64,000 nt of DNA from Neolewinella maritima (GTDB taxonomy: Bacteria > Bacteroidota > Bacteroidia > Chitinophagales > Saprospiraceae), in NCBI RefSeq assembly GCF_923081025.1, contig NZ_CAKLPZ010000005.1, positions 186,001-250,000 of the forward strand, in the 5' to 3' direction. Position numbers and translations under genes: made by a program. How positions within the stretch are numbered: the first letter of the stretch is position 1; each line of letters begins with the position of its first letter. This document shows, in pieces, positions 42,289-52,408 of the stretch. The notes beneath the pieces are model-generated. The model ran no database searches, had not been told where the DNA came from, and saw only the letters and a list, made by a program, of their open reading frames with translations.

Positions 42289-45240
42289 ATGCGTAACTAT
42301 CTACTCCTAACGATTACCCTATTACTGGCAGGCTCCGCGTTCGGGCAGGTCAGAGGGGTAAGCTACACGGTAGCTCCATCGGCAGCTTACAACTGGTTCG
42401 GTAACGAATCCGGTCTGGATGACGCCTTCATGTTCGGCGGGCGCCTCGGCTTTGGCTTCGGTGAGTACGTTGAGCTACGGGCTACCTACATGCAGACCCT
42501 CGATCAAAACACTGATTTTGCCGGACTGGACCTCGATATAGACAGCACCTTTGCCAATCAGGGCGTCGATCTTCAGCGCTACGGCGCAGAGCTGAAGCTG
42601 AACATAGGTCGGGGCACGCTACTACCCTATCTGTTGCTAGGGGGTGGCATTCAGGATACTAAGCGGGAAGGTTTGGAACGTGCCGAGAATATCTTTGGCA
42701 CGCTCGGACTGGGGCTTACCCTTAGCGCTGCCGACCGCTATACCTTCGGCATCGAGGGTAAATACATCGCCTACTCCGGCAATACGGTACGCAATCTATT
42801 CGACGAGGTCGAGCGTCAGGCCAATAACCTGGATCTGGATGCCTTTGATTCCGACCAGATCGGCACCTACGCCGTAGCGGCCAACCTGCAGTTCTACCTC
42901 GGTGGCCGTCGCCCCGGTCAACTCAGCGACATCGACCAGGAGTACCTGCGCAACTTCCAGGGTGGCCTTACCGGTCTATCCTTGCCCGTAGAAGTAGGCC
43001 TGGCCCAGATGGATTGGGACGATGCCCTACCCTACCGCGATGCCTACTTCGCCGGTGGTACGGCAGGCTTCAGTTTCGGTCCCCTCATCAGCCTGCGTGG
43101 TTTCTACTACCGGGGCATGACGGACGATGAGATCAACTTCGACTTTGACGATATCAGCCTCTACGGTGCCGATGTCCGCTTCAATCTCACACAGGCTTCC
43201 TCCGGTCTGGTGCCTTACCTGAGCATTGGCGGTGGATACATCGACCTATCCGAGGGCTATAATGAAGGAGTAACGGAAATTGGTGACTTCGCCTCCAGCC
43301 AGGGCTTTGCCTCCGGCGGTGGTGGTATCTACCTCAAGTTCGGTGAGCGTGCGCGCCTCAACGGCGGCGTCAAAGCCGTGCTCACTACCGGAGCTGACCT
43401 GGAAGACGTGAACAGCACCGAGCAGATCACCACCAGCTACATGTACACCGCCGGCGTAGGCTTTACCCTCGGTGGCAACAACCGCAACAACCCCGACGTC
43501 GTACGCCAGTCCACCCTGGAGGACCGGCTAGAGTCACAGCAAGACGCCTTCGAGCGGCGTGCTGACAGCATCCGCACCGCCAATCAACTCGAAATCGTCG
43601 AGCTACGGCAGCGCTACCAGGATAGCATCGCTGTACTGGACCAGGAGCTCATCGACGCACTTGATGCCGGTGACCTGGAAACGGCCGAGGAAATTCAGCT
43701 CGAACGGGAAAATGCTACCGCCGTGGTAGCTGAGCTTGAGACCCGCCAGGACCAACTCACTGTACGCAGTCTCGAGGCAGATGCTCAGCGCGATGCCCGC
43801 GAACGTGCGGAGATCGACGCAGCACTGGGACGGCCGATCCAGCCCATCCCCTCCAGCAGCGCCGCTACCACCTACCCCAACAGCTCGAACGGTAGCGTGA
43901 TCGTCCTACAGGCCGAGCAGATCGACCGACTGATCGACGCCATTGGCAACCGTGGTGGCAACACCGGCCAGATGAATCAGGGGCAGCAGCCCATGGTGCA
44001 GAATGACCAGCTCGACCAGATCAACCGCCGCATCGAGCGCATGGAAGACATGCTGTTCCAGCTTAATACCGGAGGTGCCGCACCCCGGCGGATGGACTAC
44101 AGCGACCGCGCTCCCCGCAGTGACGAAGAACGCATCGAGCAGCTCGAACAGCGCCTGGAGCGTCTGCGTGATCAAGGCGGCGACATGGAGGGTATGACCT
44201 CCGAACAGCAGCGTATGCAGGAGCTGGAACGCGAGATCGAAGACCTTCGCTCGGAACGTGGAACCACCGGTACCGGCCTCCGCCTGAGCGATTCTACCCG
44301 TACCGACAGCCGCACGGTCATCACCGATCGCCGCATTCAGGACCTGGAGCGCGAACTCGAAGAGGCACGCCGCAACGGAATGGATCGCAACACCGGCAGC
44401 GTCGACGACGAGCGCATGGAGGAGCTCGAGCGCCGCATGACCGAGCGCATCAATAGCCTGCGCGAAGACCGCGACCCCAGCGAAACGGAGGAGTTGCGCA
44501 CGGAAATGATCCGTGACCTGACCGATTACCAGAGCGAAATGATGGAAGAGATCCGCGACCTACAGCGTGACCTCGACCGCGCCAACCGCGAACTCGCCCG
44601 CCGCGAAGCCGAGCAGAACGCCATCGACGAGCGGATGGACCTGGAGCGCGATAAGCTCCGTCAGGAGCGCCGCCTGGCCCGCCAGGAAGCGGCTACCAAG
44701 ACCACGGTAGACTCCCTGGGTAATCGCGTAATCGTACCCGGTACCCGTACCCTGGAAGAGATCAGTGTAAATACCGGCGGCGTATACCTTGCCGACGACA
44801 ACGCAGAAGGCTTCTTCTCCAACTTCACCTACACGGGGATGTCCGGTACCGCCGGCTTCAACTTCGGTGATGCTACGGGACTGGGCCTGGGCGTACGGTG
44901 GCACTACAAACTCGGCCCCGATCAGCGTGCCGAGTTTATGCCCGAGGCCTACTTCGGTATCGGTAGCCCGACCACCTTCGGCCTGTTCGCCAACATCATC
45001 TACCCCCTGATCACGGACGAGGCCCGGGAAATCGGCTTTATTCCCTACGCCGGTATCGGAGTAGGTGCCATGCAGATCAAGGACGATGAGAATAGCGACG
45101 AGCTGAACTTCCGCCCCGCACTCAATATCGTAGTGGGTAGCTACCTACCCGTGGGCAATGGCCGGTTCTTCGCCGACTTCTCCACCCGCAACTTCTTCAG
45201 CGTGAATCAGCTGACGGGCGGCTACCGCTTTAACTTCTAA
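42289..45240 (+). CDS. Large protein with barrel-like repeats and a coiled coil
   Basis: The 983-residue protein has a signal peptide (to about residue 19), two outer-membrane-barrel-like segments (about 22-205 and 215-400, each beginning with a YxxGGxxGFxFG strand), a very charged coiled coil (about 408-850, rich in Glu/Arg with repeated RIEQLEQRLERLR-type heptads) and a third barrel-like segment (about 860-983) ending YRFNF. The order barrel-barrel-coiled coil-barrel is unusual. It is probably envelope-anchored; function unknown. A strong terminator follows at 45308-45344. Confidence 0.8.
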   Translation: MRNYLLLTITLLLAGSAFGQVRGVSYTVAPSAAYNWFGNESGLDDAFMFGGRLGFGFGEYVELRATYMQTLDQNTDFAGLDLDIDSTFANQGVDLQRYGAELKLNIGRGTLLPYLLLGGGIQDTKREGLERAENIFGTLGLGLTLSAADRYTFGIEGKYIAYSGNTVRNLFDEVERQANNLDLDAFDSDQIGTYAVAANLQFYLGGRRPGQLSDIDQEYLRNFQGGLTGLSLPVEVGLAQMDWDDALPYRDAYFAGGTAGFSFGPLISLRGFYYRGMTDDEINFDFDDISLYGADVRFNLTQASSGLVPYLSIGGGYIDLSEGYNEGVTEIGDFASSQGFASGGGGIYLKFGERARLNGGVKAVLTTGADLEDVNSTEQITTSYMYTAGVGFTLGGNNRNNPDVVRQSTLEDRLESQQDAFERRADSIRTANQLEIVELRQRYQDSIAVLDQELIDALDAGDLETAEEIQLERENATAVVAELETRQDQLTVRSLEADAQRDARERAEIDAALGRPIQPIPSSSAATTYPNSSNGSVIVLQAEQIDRLIDAIGNRGGNTGQMNQGQQPMVQNDQLDQINRRIERMEDMLFQLNTGGAAPRRMDYSDRAPRSDEERIEQLEQRLERLRDQGGDMEGMTSEQQRMQELEREIEDLRSERGTTGTGLRLSDSTRTDSRTVITDRRIQDLERELEEARRNGMDRNTGSVDDERMEELERRMTERINSLREDRDPSETEELRTEMIRDLTDYQSEMMEEIRDLQRDLDRANRELARREAEQNAIDERMDLERDKLRQERRLARQEAATKTTVDSLGNRVIVPGTRTLEEISVNTGGVYLADDNAEGFFSNFTYTGMSGTAGFNFGDATGLGLGVRWHYKLGPDQRAEFMPEAYFGIGSPTTFGLFANIIYPLITDEAREIGFIPYAGIGVGAMQIKDDENSDELNFRPALNIVVGSYLPVGNGRFFADFSTRNFFSVNQLTGGYRFNF

Positions 45241-45258
45241 TCACCGGAATGGTCGAAT

Positions 45259-45300
45259 GCAGCCTCCCGGCTGCGAAGCCCACAAGCTGCCTCCGGCAGC
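45259..45300. repeat. Two adjacent 6-bp hairpins before a terminator
   Basis: GCAGCC-TCCC-GGCTGC (45259-45274) and GCTGCC-TCC-GGCAGC (45286-45300) lie in tandem in the gap between two convergent genes, recalling the mini-hairpin clusters at 36881 and 39448. Confidence 0.6.
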
Positions 45301-45307
45301 GCATCAG

Positions 45308-45344
45308 AACGGGTAAGTGCACTGGCTGCACTTACCCGTTTTTT
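45308..45344 (+). terminator. Intrinsic terminator of the large barrel gene
   Basis: A perfect 14-bp stem, AACGGGTAAGTGCA and TGCACTTACCCGTT, with a five-base loop runs directly into a T-run (six T including the stem end). It lies 67 nt after the stop codon. Confidence 0.9.
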
Positions 45345-45354
45345 ATCAGCAGCC

Positions 45355-46770
45355 CTACACTTCTCCGCGGTGCTTATCCAGCTTGAGCAGCACGGCGATC
45401 ATCAGCGTGAAGCTGAGGAGGGAAGAGCCGCCCTTAGAGATGAAGGGAAGGGGAATACCGATGACCGGTACCAGGCCCATCGTCATACCTACGTTGACCA
45501 GAAAGTGGACCAGGAGAATACCCGCCACCCCGTAGGCGTAGGCTCGTGCGAAGGTGCGCCGCTGCCGCTCGGCAATGACCGTAATACGCCAGAGGAGAAG
45601 CCCGAAGATGAAGATCAGCATGCCTACCCCGATGAAGCCCTGCTCTTCGCCGATGGCAGAGAAGATGAAGTCCGTCAGCTGCTCGGGTACGTAGTCGAAG
45701 CGGGTCATCGTGCCCTGCTGCAGGCCGCGGCCGCTGAGTCCGCCGGCTGCAATGGCGAGCTTGCTCTGGAGGAGGTTGTAGTAGCTGCCCCGGGGGTCGG
45801 CGTCTTCGGGATGCAGCCACACGACGATCCGCTCGTGCTGGTGAGCGGGTAGCACGTCGCTGGTGTAGATGTAATTTGCCGTGAACGTGAGCAGTAATCC
45901 CCAACTGATGAAGAACAGGCTGGTCGCCACCAGGCGCATATTGCGTTGCACCAGATGATAGCCGATCAGCCCCAGCAAGAGGGTGACCAGACCCACCACC
46001 GGCTGCCAGTCATACCCGGCCTGCACGGCCCAGAAGGCCCCCGCACCCGCGGCCACCGCCCCGAGCCCGTATAGCAGTCCCCGCCGCGGCAGCGAAAAAG
46101 CAAATAGCGCCGCCGACAGCGTTAGCAATCCCAGGAGTAAAGCCTGGAACGGAAAGAGCATGCCGAGCACGACCATGAAGGCCGTAAACCCACCCAGCAC
46201 GAAGAGCAGTGGCGTGAGGCCCTCGCGGTACATCACCAGTAGAAAACCGAAAAACACGAGGGTAGATCCCATGTCCGGCTGCCCCAGAATGACAATGGCC
46301 GGAATAAGCCAGATGATGCAGGCGTATACTACCGTCCGCAGCTGCTGCAGCTTACCGGAGTACTGACTCATGAAGGCCGCCATGGCCAGACAAGCCCCGA
46401 ACTTCGCCAATTCGCTGGGCTGAAAGGTGAATCCCGCCAGGCTGAACCAGGAACGGGCACCGTTGATCTCCTTGCCGATCACCAGTACCAGGATCAGCAG
46501 GAGTACCGTAAAGGCGTAGATGGGATAGGCGCCCACGACCCAGACCTTGCGGTCGATCAGGTAGTTGACCACCACCCACATGCCCACCGATATGATCGCC
46601 CAGACGAGTTGTTTGCCTACCGGGGTAGTGAGCAGACCGCTAAGTCCGCCGGGGTAGCCGTCTGCCGGAGCGCCGACCGAGTAGATCATTAGCAGGCCGG
46701 TGCACACCAGGAAGATGTACAGGATGACGGTAGTAACGTCGGTGCGCGGCCGCTTGAGGGATCGGGCCAT
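45355..46770 (-). CDS. rodA: Rod shape-determining SEDS glycosyltransferase RodA
   Basis: The 471-residue protein has 10 or more membrane segments and SEDS signatures: GARSWFSLAGFTFQPSELAK, GQPDMGSTL, the long periplasmic loop with AIAAGGLSGRGLQQG, EEQGFIGVG and the C-terminal MTMGLVPVIGIPLPFISKGGSS. RodA polymerises peptidoglycan glycan strands during elongation, normally with PBP2. It is longer than E. coli RodA because of extra hydrophobic segments around 175-285. It starts 3 nt after the SPOR gene, so the two are coupled. Confidence 0.94.
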   Translation of the reverse strand: MARSLKRPRTDVTTVILYIFLVCTGLLMIYSVGAPADGYPGGLSGLLTTPVGKQLVWAIISVGMWVVVNYLIDRKVWVVGAYPIYAFTVLLLILVLVIGKEINGARSWFSLAGFTFQPSELAKFGACLAMAAFMSQYSGKLQQLRTVVYACIIWLIPAIVILGQPDMGSTLVFFGFLLVMYREGLTPLLFVLGGFTAFMVVLGMLFPFQALLLGLLTLSAALFAFSLPRRGLLYGLGAVAAGAGAFWAVQAGYDWQPVVGLVTLLLGLIGYHLVQRNMRLVATSLFFISWGLLLTFTANYIYTSDVLPAHQHERIVVWLHPEDADPRGSYYNLLQSKLAIAAGGLSGRGLQQGTMTRFDYVPEQLTDFIFSAIGEEQGFIGVGMLIFIFGLLLWRITVIAERQRRTFARAYAYGVAGILLVHFLVNVGMTMGLVPVIGIPLPFISKGGSSLLSFTLMIAVLLKLDKHRGEV

Positions 46771-46773
46771 AGC

Positions 46774-47178
46774 CTAGTACATGTCCAGCAACTCGGCTTC
46801 GGTGACTTCGTCCTTGACCAAGTAGACGCCCTCGAACTCGCGGCTGAGGCGCTGCCGCAGTCCGTCGGCTTCGGCGCGGGTGAAGAACGCTCCGGCACGT
46901 AGCTTGTAGTACGGCGAGTTGTGCACCCAGTCTACGGGCACGCTGGGGTAGGTAGCCTTAAACTCCGTCTCGGTACGTTCCAGCTGCTGCCGGTCCGTGG
47001 TGGCCAGGATCTGCACCCGCCAGCCCTCTACCTCTTCGTTGGTCTCGTTGATCTCGGCGAATAGGTTGAGTACGCGCTCCACATCCGCATCGGGCGTGAC
47101 CATGATCATACGCTGCTGCTGGGCCGTGGCCAGCGCGGAAGCCGTAAGGAGTAGAGTAAGTACGAGCAGGTGACGCAT
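46774..47178 (-). CDS. SPOR-domain periplasmic protein
   Basis: The 134-residue protein has a signal peptide (to about residue 19) and a C-terminal SPOR-like domain (about 52-120: GWRVQILATTDRQQLERTE, YKLRAGAFFTRAEADGLRQRL), which binds denuded glycan strands in peptidoglycan, often at the division site. ATG 47178 starts the signal peptide. It sits between deoC and rodA in one operon, which agrees with a cell-wall role. Confidence 0.87.
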   Translation of the reverse strand: MRHLLVLTLLLTASALATAQQQRMIMVTPDADVERVLNLFAEINETNEEVEGWRVQILATTDRQQLERTETEFKATYPSVPVDWVHNSPYYKLRAGAFFTRAEADGLRQRLSREFEGVYLVKDEVTEAELLDMY

Positions 47179-47191
47179 ACGGGGGGATGAC

Positions 47192-47830
47192 TTAAGTGAG
47201 GATAAGCAGACTGGAGGAAGTGCCGAGGCGGTCCGCGCCGGCGTCGAGTAGTGCCTGGGCATCTGGGCCGGTACGAATACCACCGCTTGCCTTGATCTTG
47301 ATCTCGGGATGTAAGTTAGCCCGCAGGTAGCGAACCTGTTCCGGCGTGGCGCCGCCCTGCAGACCGGAGGAGGTCTTGACGAAGTCGGGCCGTACGGTAT
47401 TGCAGATATCGATGAGGCGGTCGCGCTCTTCGTCGGTCAGGGTACCGATCTCGAGGATCAGCTTACAGACCTTACCCTTCAGGCGTACGGTAGTGGCCAT
47501 CTGCTCGATCTCGGTCTTGACGTAGCTCCAGTCGGCCGACTTCACTGCCGCGATATTGATGACAATATCGAGCTCGTCGGCTCCTTCCTCGATACTGCGG
47601 CGGGCTTCGGCCACTTTGATGAGGGTCTCCGAGTATCCGTAGGGGAAGCCTACTACCGTAGCGATACGCACGGGAGTGTCCTGGAGCTCGGCCAGGGCGC
47701 GGGAGACGTAGTAGGGTGGAATGCAAACGGCGTGAAAACCGTGGGTCACGGCTTCTTCGCAGAGGCGCTTGATCTCAGCCGCCGTGGCGTGCGGACTGAG
47801 GAGGGTGTGGTCGATAAGCTGGTTCAACAC
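47192..47830 (-). CDS. deoC: Deoxyribose-phosphate aldolase
   Basis: The 212-residue protein is a class I TIM-barrel aldolase that splits 2-deoxyribose 5-phosphate to glyceraldehyde 3-phosphate and acetaldehyde in nucleoside catabolism. DHTLL at the N-terminus, the ELDIVINIAAVKS strand, CKLILEIGTL with the proton-relay Lys, and the Schiff-base Lys in IKIKASGGIRT are all present. Start is GTG at 47830. It is 13 nt from the SPOR gene, an odd but common type of mixed operon. Confidence 0.94.
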   Translation of the reverse strand: MLNQLIDHTLLSPHATAAEIKRLCEEAVTHGFHAVCIPPYYVSRALAELQDTPVRIATVVGFPYGYSETLIKVAEARRSIEEGADELDIVINIAAVKSADWSYVKTEIEQMATTVRLKGKVCKLILEIGTLTDEERDRLIDICNTVRPDFVKTSSGLQGGATPEQVRYLRANLHPEIKIKASGGIRTGPDAQALLDAGADRLGTSSSLLILT

Positions 47831-47895
47831 TGAGGTAAATCTGATGTGGGCGGGGCTAGGCGCAGAAAGCGCGGCAATATACGCCGGTGGGGGGC

Positions 47896-50800
47896 TTACC
47901 GGCCGTGGCAGTGCTTGAACTTCTTGCCACTTCCGCAGGGGCAGGGGTCGTTGCGTTTCACCTTTGCCGTGTCCCGTTGAAAGGTCTCTACCTTCTGCGG
48001 CTGGCTCACGGATTCGGCGGCCTGGCGGGCGGCGGCGGCCTGTGCATCGGCGGTCACAGGCTCGCTGCTGCTCCGGTTGACCCGGGTAGGCGGCGTGACC
48101 ACGCGGCGCGGCGGGCGCGCCTCCTGGATATCCTGCGGCTCGGCTACGACCAGGTCACCGGTCGCCAGGTAGCTCGTGGTCTTCATATTGATGCGGCTGA
48201 TGAGCTCCTCGAAGAGGTTGTAACTCTCCATCTTGTACACCACCAGGGGGTCCTTCTGCTCGAAGGACGCCATGTTGGTACTGGTCTTGAGCTCGTCCAT
48301 GCTGCGCAGGTGCTCCTTCCAGTTCTCGTCGAGGATGGCCAGGGTGACGGTCTTCTCGATATCGGTCTTGATGCTGCGCCCGTTGGTCTCCAGCGCCCGC
48401 TCGATGTCGGCGGTGATCTGCAGAGGGTGGGTGCTGCCGTCCGTGAACGGAATGATGATGCGGCGGAAGCGGCCGGGCTGCTCCTCGTTGACGCGACGGA
48501 TGTGCGGCATGACCCGGTCGATCAGCAGCAGCATCTTCTTGTCGTAGAAGGCCCGGAACTCCTCCAGCAACTGATCGGCTACGTCGTTGACATCCTTGTT
48601 GTCGAAGTCGGCGGCCTGGATCTCGGACTCGTAGCCCAGCAAGCGCTGCGTGGCCAGGCGGAAGGTGTCGTAGGTACCGTTCTCCTTATGGGCGTAGACG
48701 ATGTCGTCGATCAGCCCCTCGAAGGAGTTATTCAGGTCCAGGTTCAGGCGCTGGCCGCTCAGGGCGTTATCGCGCTTGCGGTAGATGGCCTCCCGCTGGA
48801 TGTTCATCACGTCATCGTACTCGAGCAGCCGCTTGCGGATACCGAAGTTGTTCTCCTCGACCTTCTTCTGGGCGTTCTCGATGGACTTGGTTACGATGCC
48901 CGCCTGGATCACATCACCCTCCTTGTGGCCGGCGCGGTCCATCCACTTAGCGATCCGGTCGCTCTGGAAGTAGCGCATCAGCTTGTCTTCCAGACTGACG
49001 TAGAACAGGCTCGACCCGGGGTCTCCCTGCCGGCCGGCACGACCGCGCAGCTGGCGGTCTACCCGCCGACTATCGTGGCGTTCGGTACCGACGATGGCCA
49101 GGCCACCGGCCGCGATCACTTCCGGGCCGATCTTGATGTCCGTACCCCGACCCGCCATGTTGGTGGCGATGGTCACCTTACCGGGCCGGCCGGCCTCGGC
49201 GACGATGTCGGCCTCGCGTTGGTGCTGCTTGGCGTTGAGTACGTTGTGGTCGATGCCGCGCAGTTTCAGCATGCGGCTCAGTTTTTCACTGATGTCTACG
49301 GCAGTGGTACCTACCAGTACGGGACGGCCGGCATTGCTCAGCTCTACCACATCGTCGATGACGGCGTTGAATTTCTCCCGGTCCGTCTTGTAGATCTTGT
49401 CGTTCTTATCGTCGCGCTGAATGGGTCGGTTCGTGGGGATCACGACGACGTCCAGCTTGTAGATCTCCCAGAACTCCCCGGCCTCGGTCTCGGCCGTACC
49501 CGTCATGCCACACAGCTTGTGGTACATGCGGAAGTAGTTCTGCAGGGTCACCGTAGCGTAGGTCTGCGTGAGCTCGCCCACCTTGACGTTCTCCTTTGAT
49601 TCCAGGGCCTGGTGCAGCCCGTCGGAGTAGCGGCGGCCTTCCATCATCCGGCCGGTCTGCTCGTCTACGATCTTGACCTGTCCATCCATCACGACGTACT
49701 CCGAGTCCCGCTCGAAAAGCGCGTAGGCCTTGAGCAGCTGGGAGATCGCGTGCAGTCGCTTCGACTTGACGCCGAAGTCCTGCGCCAGCTTATTCTTCTG
49801 GAGTGCTTTTTCCTCCTTGTCCAGGTCAGCCCGGTTGTCCACTTCGGCCATGCTGGTGGCCAGATCGTGGAGGATGAAGAAGTTGGGGTCTTCGTTGTAC
49901 TTGCTGAGGTAGTCAGTGCCCTTATCCGTGAGGTCTACCTGGCGGTTCTTCTCGTCGATGGTGAAGTACAGCTCGGCGTCTACCTCCGGCATCCGCTTGT
50001 TGTTCTCCGACATGTAGGTGTTCTCCGTCTTCTGCAGCAGCACGCGGGCGCCTTCGGTAGACAGGAATTTGATCAGCGGACGGCTCTTGGGGTAGGCGCG
50101 AAAGGCGCGGTAGAGCGCCAGGCCAGCCTCTCCTTCCTCAGGACCTAGGTAGCCTTCCTTAAACAGGCGCTTGGCCTCGGTAAGGAACTTGTTGGCCACC
50201 TTCTGCTGGGCGGCGATCAGTTTTTCGATGGCGGGCTTCAGCTCCAGGTAGTCCTGGTCGTCCGTGTTATTGGTTACGGGGCCGGAGATGATCAGGGGCG
50301 TACGGGCATCGTCTACGAGTACCGAGTCGACCTCATCGATCATGGCGAAGTGGTGCTCGCGCTGCACCTTGTCGGCGATCGAGCGCGCCATATTATCGCG
50401 CAGGTAGTCAAAGCCGAATTCGTTGTTGGTCCCGTAGGTGATATCCGCCGCGTAGGCCTGCACCCGCTCGGGGCTATGGGGCCGGTAGAGGTCGATACAG
50501 TCGATGCTGAGCTTGAGGAACTGCATGACCGGGCCGATCCACTCGGCGTCCCGCTGCGCGAGGTAGTTATTGACCGTGATGACATGCACGCCGCGGCCGC
50601 TCAGGCCGTTCAGGTAAGCCGGCAGGGTGGCTACCAGGGTCTTACCCTCACCCGTTTGCATCTCGGCGATCTTACCGTCGTGGAGTACCTGTCCGCCGAT
50701 CAGCTGCACGTCGTAGTGGATCATCTGCCAGGCGATCTCGCCGCCGGCGGCCATCCAGACGTTGTTGTAGGTCGCCTGCCCGTTCGCGTCGATGGTTACG

Positions 50801-51225
50801 TAGTCGCGCTTGGCGGCCAGTTCGCGGTCGGCGTCGGTGGCCGTCATGGTCAGGGGCCCTTCGGTAAAGCGGCGGGCGGCTTCCTTCACCGTAGCGAAGG
50901 CGGCGGGCAGGATCTCCTTGAGCACCACCTCCAGTTCTTCGTTCCGCTGCTCCTGGAGCCGGTCCACCTCCTTGAATATCTCGTCCTTTTTCCGGAAGTC
51001 GGGCTCCGCCTCCGCCTCCTCCCGCAGGGTAGCGATTTCGCCGTCGATGCCGGAGAGGTACTCCGCCACGCGGGCCCGGAAGGTATCGGTACGCCCCCGC
51101 AGTTCGTCATTCGACAGACTGGTCAGTTCCGCATAAATAGCATTGATCTCCTCCACGACGGGCTGGTAGATAGCAACATCACGGTCTTGCTTGGAACCGA
51201 AGAGTCGTTTGAGGGCCTTTAACAT
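47896..51225 (-). CDS. secA: Preprotein translocase ATPase SecA
   Basis: The 1109-residue protein is the motor that pushes unfolded proteins through SecYEG. AEMQTGEGKTLVA (Walker A), VDDARTPLIISGP, NMAGRGTDI and GRQGDPGSS are clear, and the C-terminus has the zinc-binding CPCGSGKKFKHCHGR that contacts SecB or lipids. It is about 200 residues longer than E. coli SecA owing to insertions typical of Bacteroidota. It is transcribed on its own; the kinase gene upstream is 135 nt away. Confidence 0.97.
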   Translation of the reverse strand: MLKALKRLFGSKQDRDVAIYQPVVEEINAIYAELTSLSNDELRGRTDTFRARVAEYLSGIDGEIATLREEAEAEPDFRKKDEIFKEVDRLQEQRNEELEVVLKEILPAAFATVKEAARRFTEGPLTMTATDADRELAAKRDYVTIDANGQATYNNVWMAAGGEIAWQMIHYDVQLIGGQVLHDGKIAEMQTGEGKTLVATLPAYLNGLSGRGVHVITVNNYLAQRDAEWIGPVMQFLKLSIDCIDLYRPHSPERVQAYAADITYGTNNEFGFDYLRDNMARSIADKVQREHHFAMIDEVDSVLVDDARTPLIISGPVTNNTDDQDYLELKPAIEKLIAAQQKVANKFLTEAKRLFKEGYLGPEEGEAGLALYRAFRAYPKSRPLIKFLSTEGARVLLQKTENTYMSENNKRMPEVDAELYFTIDEKNRQVDLTDKGTDYLSKYNEDPNFFILHDLATSMAEVDNRADLDKEEKALQKNKLAQDFGVKSKRLHAISQLLKAYALFERDSEYVVMDGQVKIVDEQTGRMMEGRRYSDGLHQALESKENVKVGELTQTYATVTLQNYFRMYHKLCGMTGTAETEAGEFWEIYKLDVVVIPTNRPIQRDDKNDKIYKTDREKFNAVIDDVVELSNAGRPVLVGTTAVDISEKLSRMLKLRGIDHNVLNAKQHQREADIVAEAGRPGKVTIATNMAGRGTDIKIGPEVIAAGGLAIVGTERHDSRRVDRQLRGRAGRQGDPGSSLFYVSLEDKLMRYFQSDRIAKWMDRAGHKEGDVIQAGIVTKSIENAQKKVEENNFGIRKRLLEYDDVMNIQREAIYRKRDNALSGQRLNLDLNNSFEGLIDDIVYAHKENGTYDTFRLATQRLLGYESEIQAADFDNKDVNDVADQLLEEFRAFYDKKMLLLIDRVMPHIRRVNEEQPGRFRRIIIPFTDGSTHPLQITADIERALETNGRSIKTDIEKTVTLAILDENWKEHLRSMDELKTSTNMASFEQKDPLVVYKMESYNLFEELISRINMKTTSYLATGDLVVAEPQDIQEARPPRRVVTPPTRVNRSSSEPVTADAQAAAARQAAESVSQPQKVETFQRDTAKVKRNDPCPCGSGKKFKHCHGR

Positions 51226-51360
51226 AAGTAGACAGCTTTTCGTGATAATAGGGGCGGGAACGCAGGTGCGGTGAAGGTGGGGCGAATACCAGGCCAGTCG
51301 ACCGGGTGCGCCAATGTGTCACCAAACCTACCTAACGGACTGACACCGCCGGCGGTTGTG

Positions 51361-52377
51361 CTACACCAGCCCCGCACGGGCGCGTTCGAGCAGCCGGCTC
51401 CGTTCATCCAGGGTAAGGGACAGCGGCAATTGCGCAATTCCGATGATGCGGCGAATAATTTCTACGTAGCAAAATTGTCGGGCCAGTGCCACCTCGAATC
51501 CGGGGGGCTTCCCGTAATCGGTGTCGATCTGCAGGATGCGTTTCTCCGAGGCCCGGCTCATCAGCAGGTGCGCCATCAGCACGCCGATATCGAACTCGGG
51601 CCGCCCCAGGTGGGCAAACTCAGCGTCGATGACGTACAGTCCATCCTCCGCGTCCAGAAAACTACCGGGATAGAAATCGCCGTGGATCAATGTCGTGCCG
51701 GTGGCCAGATAGCGCGCTCCCAGGCCGGCAACCACCCGGCGCAGGGCTTCATCGTGCTGATAGGGCTGGGCCACGCGGGCCAGACCGGGGTAGATCGCAT
51801 CGAGCGGGAAGCCGTTATCCGCCCGTAGTGGCAGATCGAAGATGTGGGCGTGGTTGAGTGTCTTGAGCTTATCGTTGGCGGGGAAGTCCGCGGGCGTACG
51901 GCGGTGCAGCTTACCGGCAAATTCCAGCAGGGTGGCGAGCTGTCCGCGGCTCATTCCATCGTCCTGCTGGTATACCGTGGTGAGATCGCCGGCATCGCCC
52001 AGATCCTCCAGTAGCAGTACGTAGTTTTTCTCGTCGGCCTTGAGCAGTTCGGGCATCTTGTTGGCGAGGTAGCGGTCGGTCACGATGGCGCGGTGGAAAC
52101 TGTGTTCTACCAGAATGCGCTCTACGGGTGCGTCGAGCTGGGGAAACTTGGCGACCCAGGGGCGGCTCTGCTTCAGGATGAACCGGTGACGGCTGGTCAT
52201 CACCCGCAGCGTTACGTTCATATTACCCTCCCCGGCCGGCGCGACGGCTACGACGCGCTCTCCGTGGATCAGGTACCCCAGCTGCTGCAGGTAGGCTTCT
52301 ATACGCTCCGGGTCGTCGGCCGTGAGGTAAAACGGACTACCGGTGGCTGCGGTAAAGCGATCGGCCAACTCATTCAT
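51361..52377 (-). CDS. Aminoglycoside-phosphotransferase-fold kinase, MtnK-like
   Basis: The 338-residue protein has the APH/choline-kinase fold: FILKQSRPW with the ATP-binding Lys, NYVLLLEDLGDAGDL hinge, LIHGDFYPGSFL catalytic loop and YVIDAEFAHLGRPEFDIG metal-binding loop. The last two most resemble 5-methylthioribose kinase (MtnK), which phosphorylates methylthioribose in methionine salvage, but no other salvage genes are nearby, so the substrate is uncertain. A TACCTTGC box at 52397-52404 could be its promoter; two terminators lie just upstream. Confidence 0.78.
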   Translation of the reverse strand: MNELADRFTAATGSPFYLTADDPERIEAYLQQLGYLIHGERVVAVAPAGEGNMNVTLRVMTSRHRFILKQSRPWVAKFPQLDAPVERILVEHSFHRAIVTDRYLANKMPELLKADEKNYVLLLEDLGDAGDLTTVYQQDDGMSRGQLATLLEFAGKLHRRTPADFPANDKLKTLNHAHIFDLPLRADNGFPLDAIYPGLARVAQPYQHDEALRRVVAGLGARYLATGTTLIHGDFYPGSFLDAEDGLYVIDAEFAHLGRPEFDIGVLMAHLLMSRASEKRILQIDTDYGKPPGFEVALARQFCYVEIIRRIIGIAQLPLSLTLDERSRLLERARAGLV

Positions 52378-52408
52378 ACACTACTAGCTTGAACCCGCAA
52401 GGTAGACC

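Noticed and set aside
47887-49599. 570-codon plus-strand frame opposite secA
   Set aside because: The minus strand encodes an unmistakable full-length SecA; the long antisense frame results from GC-rich codon bias.
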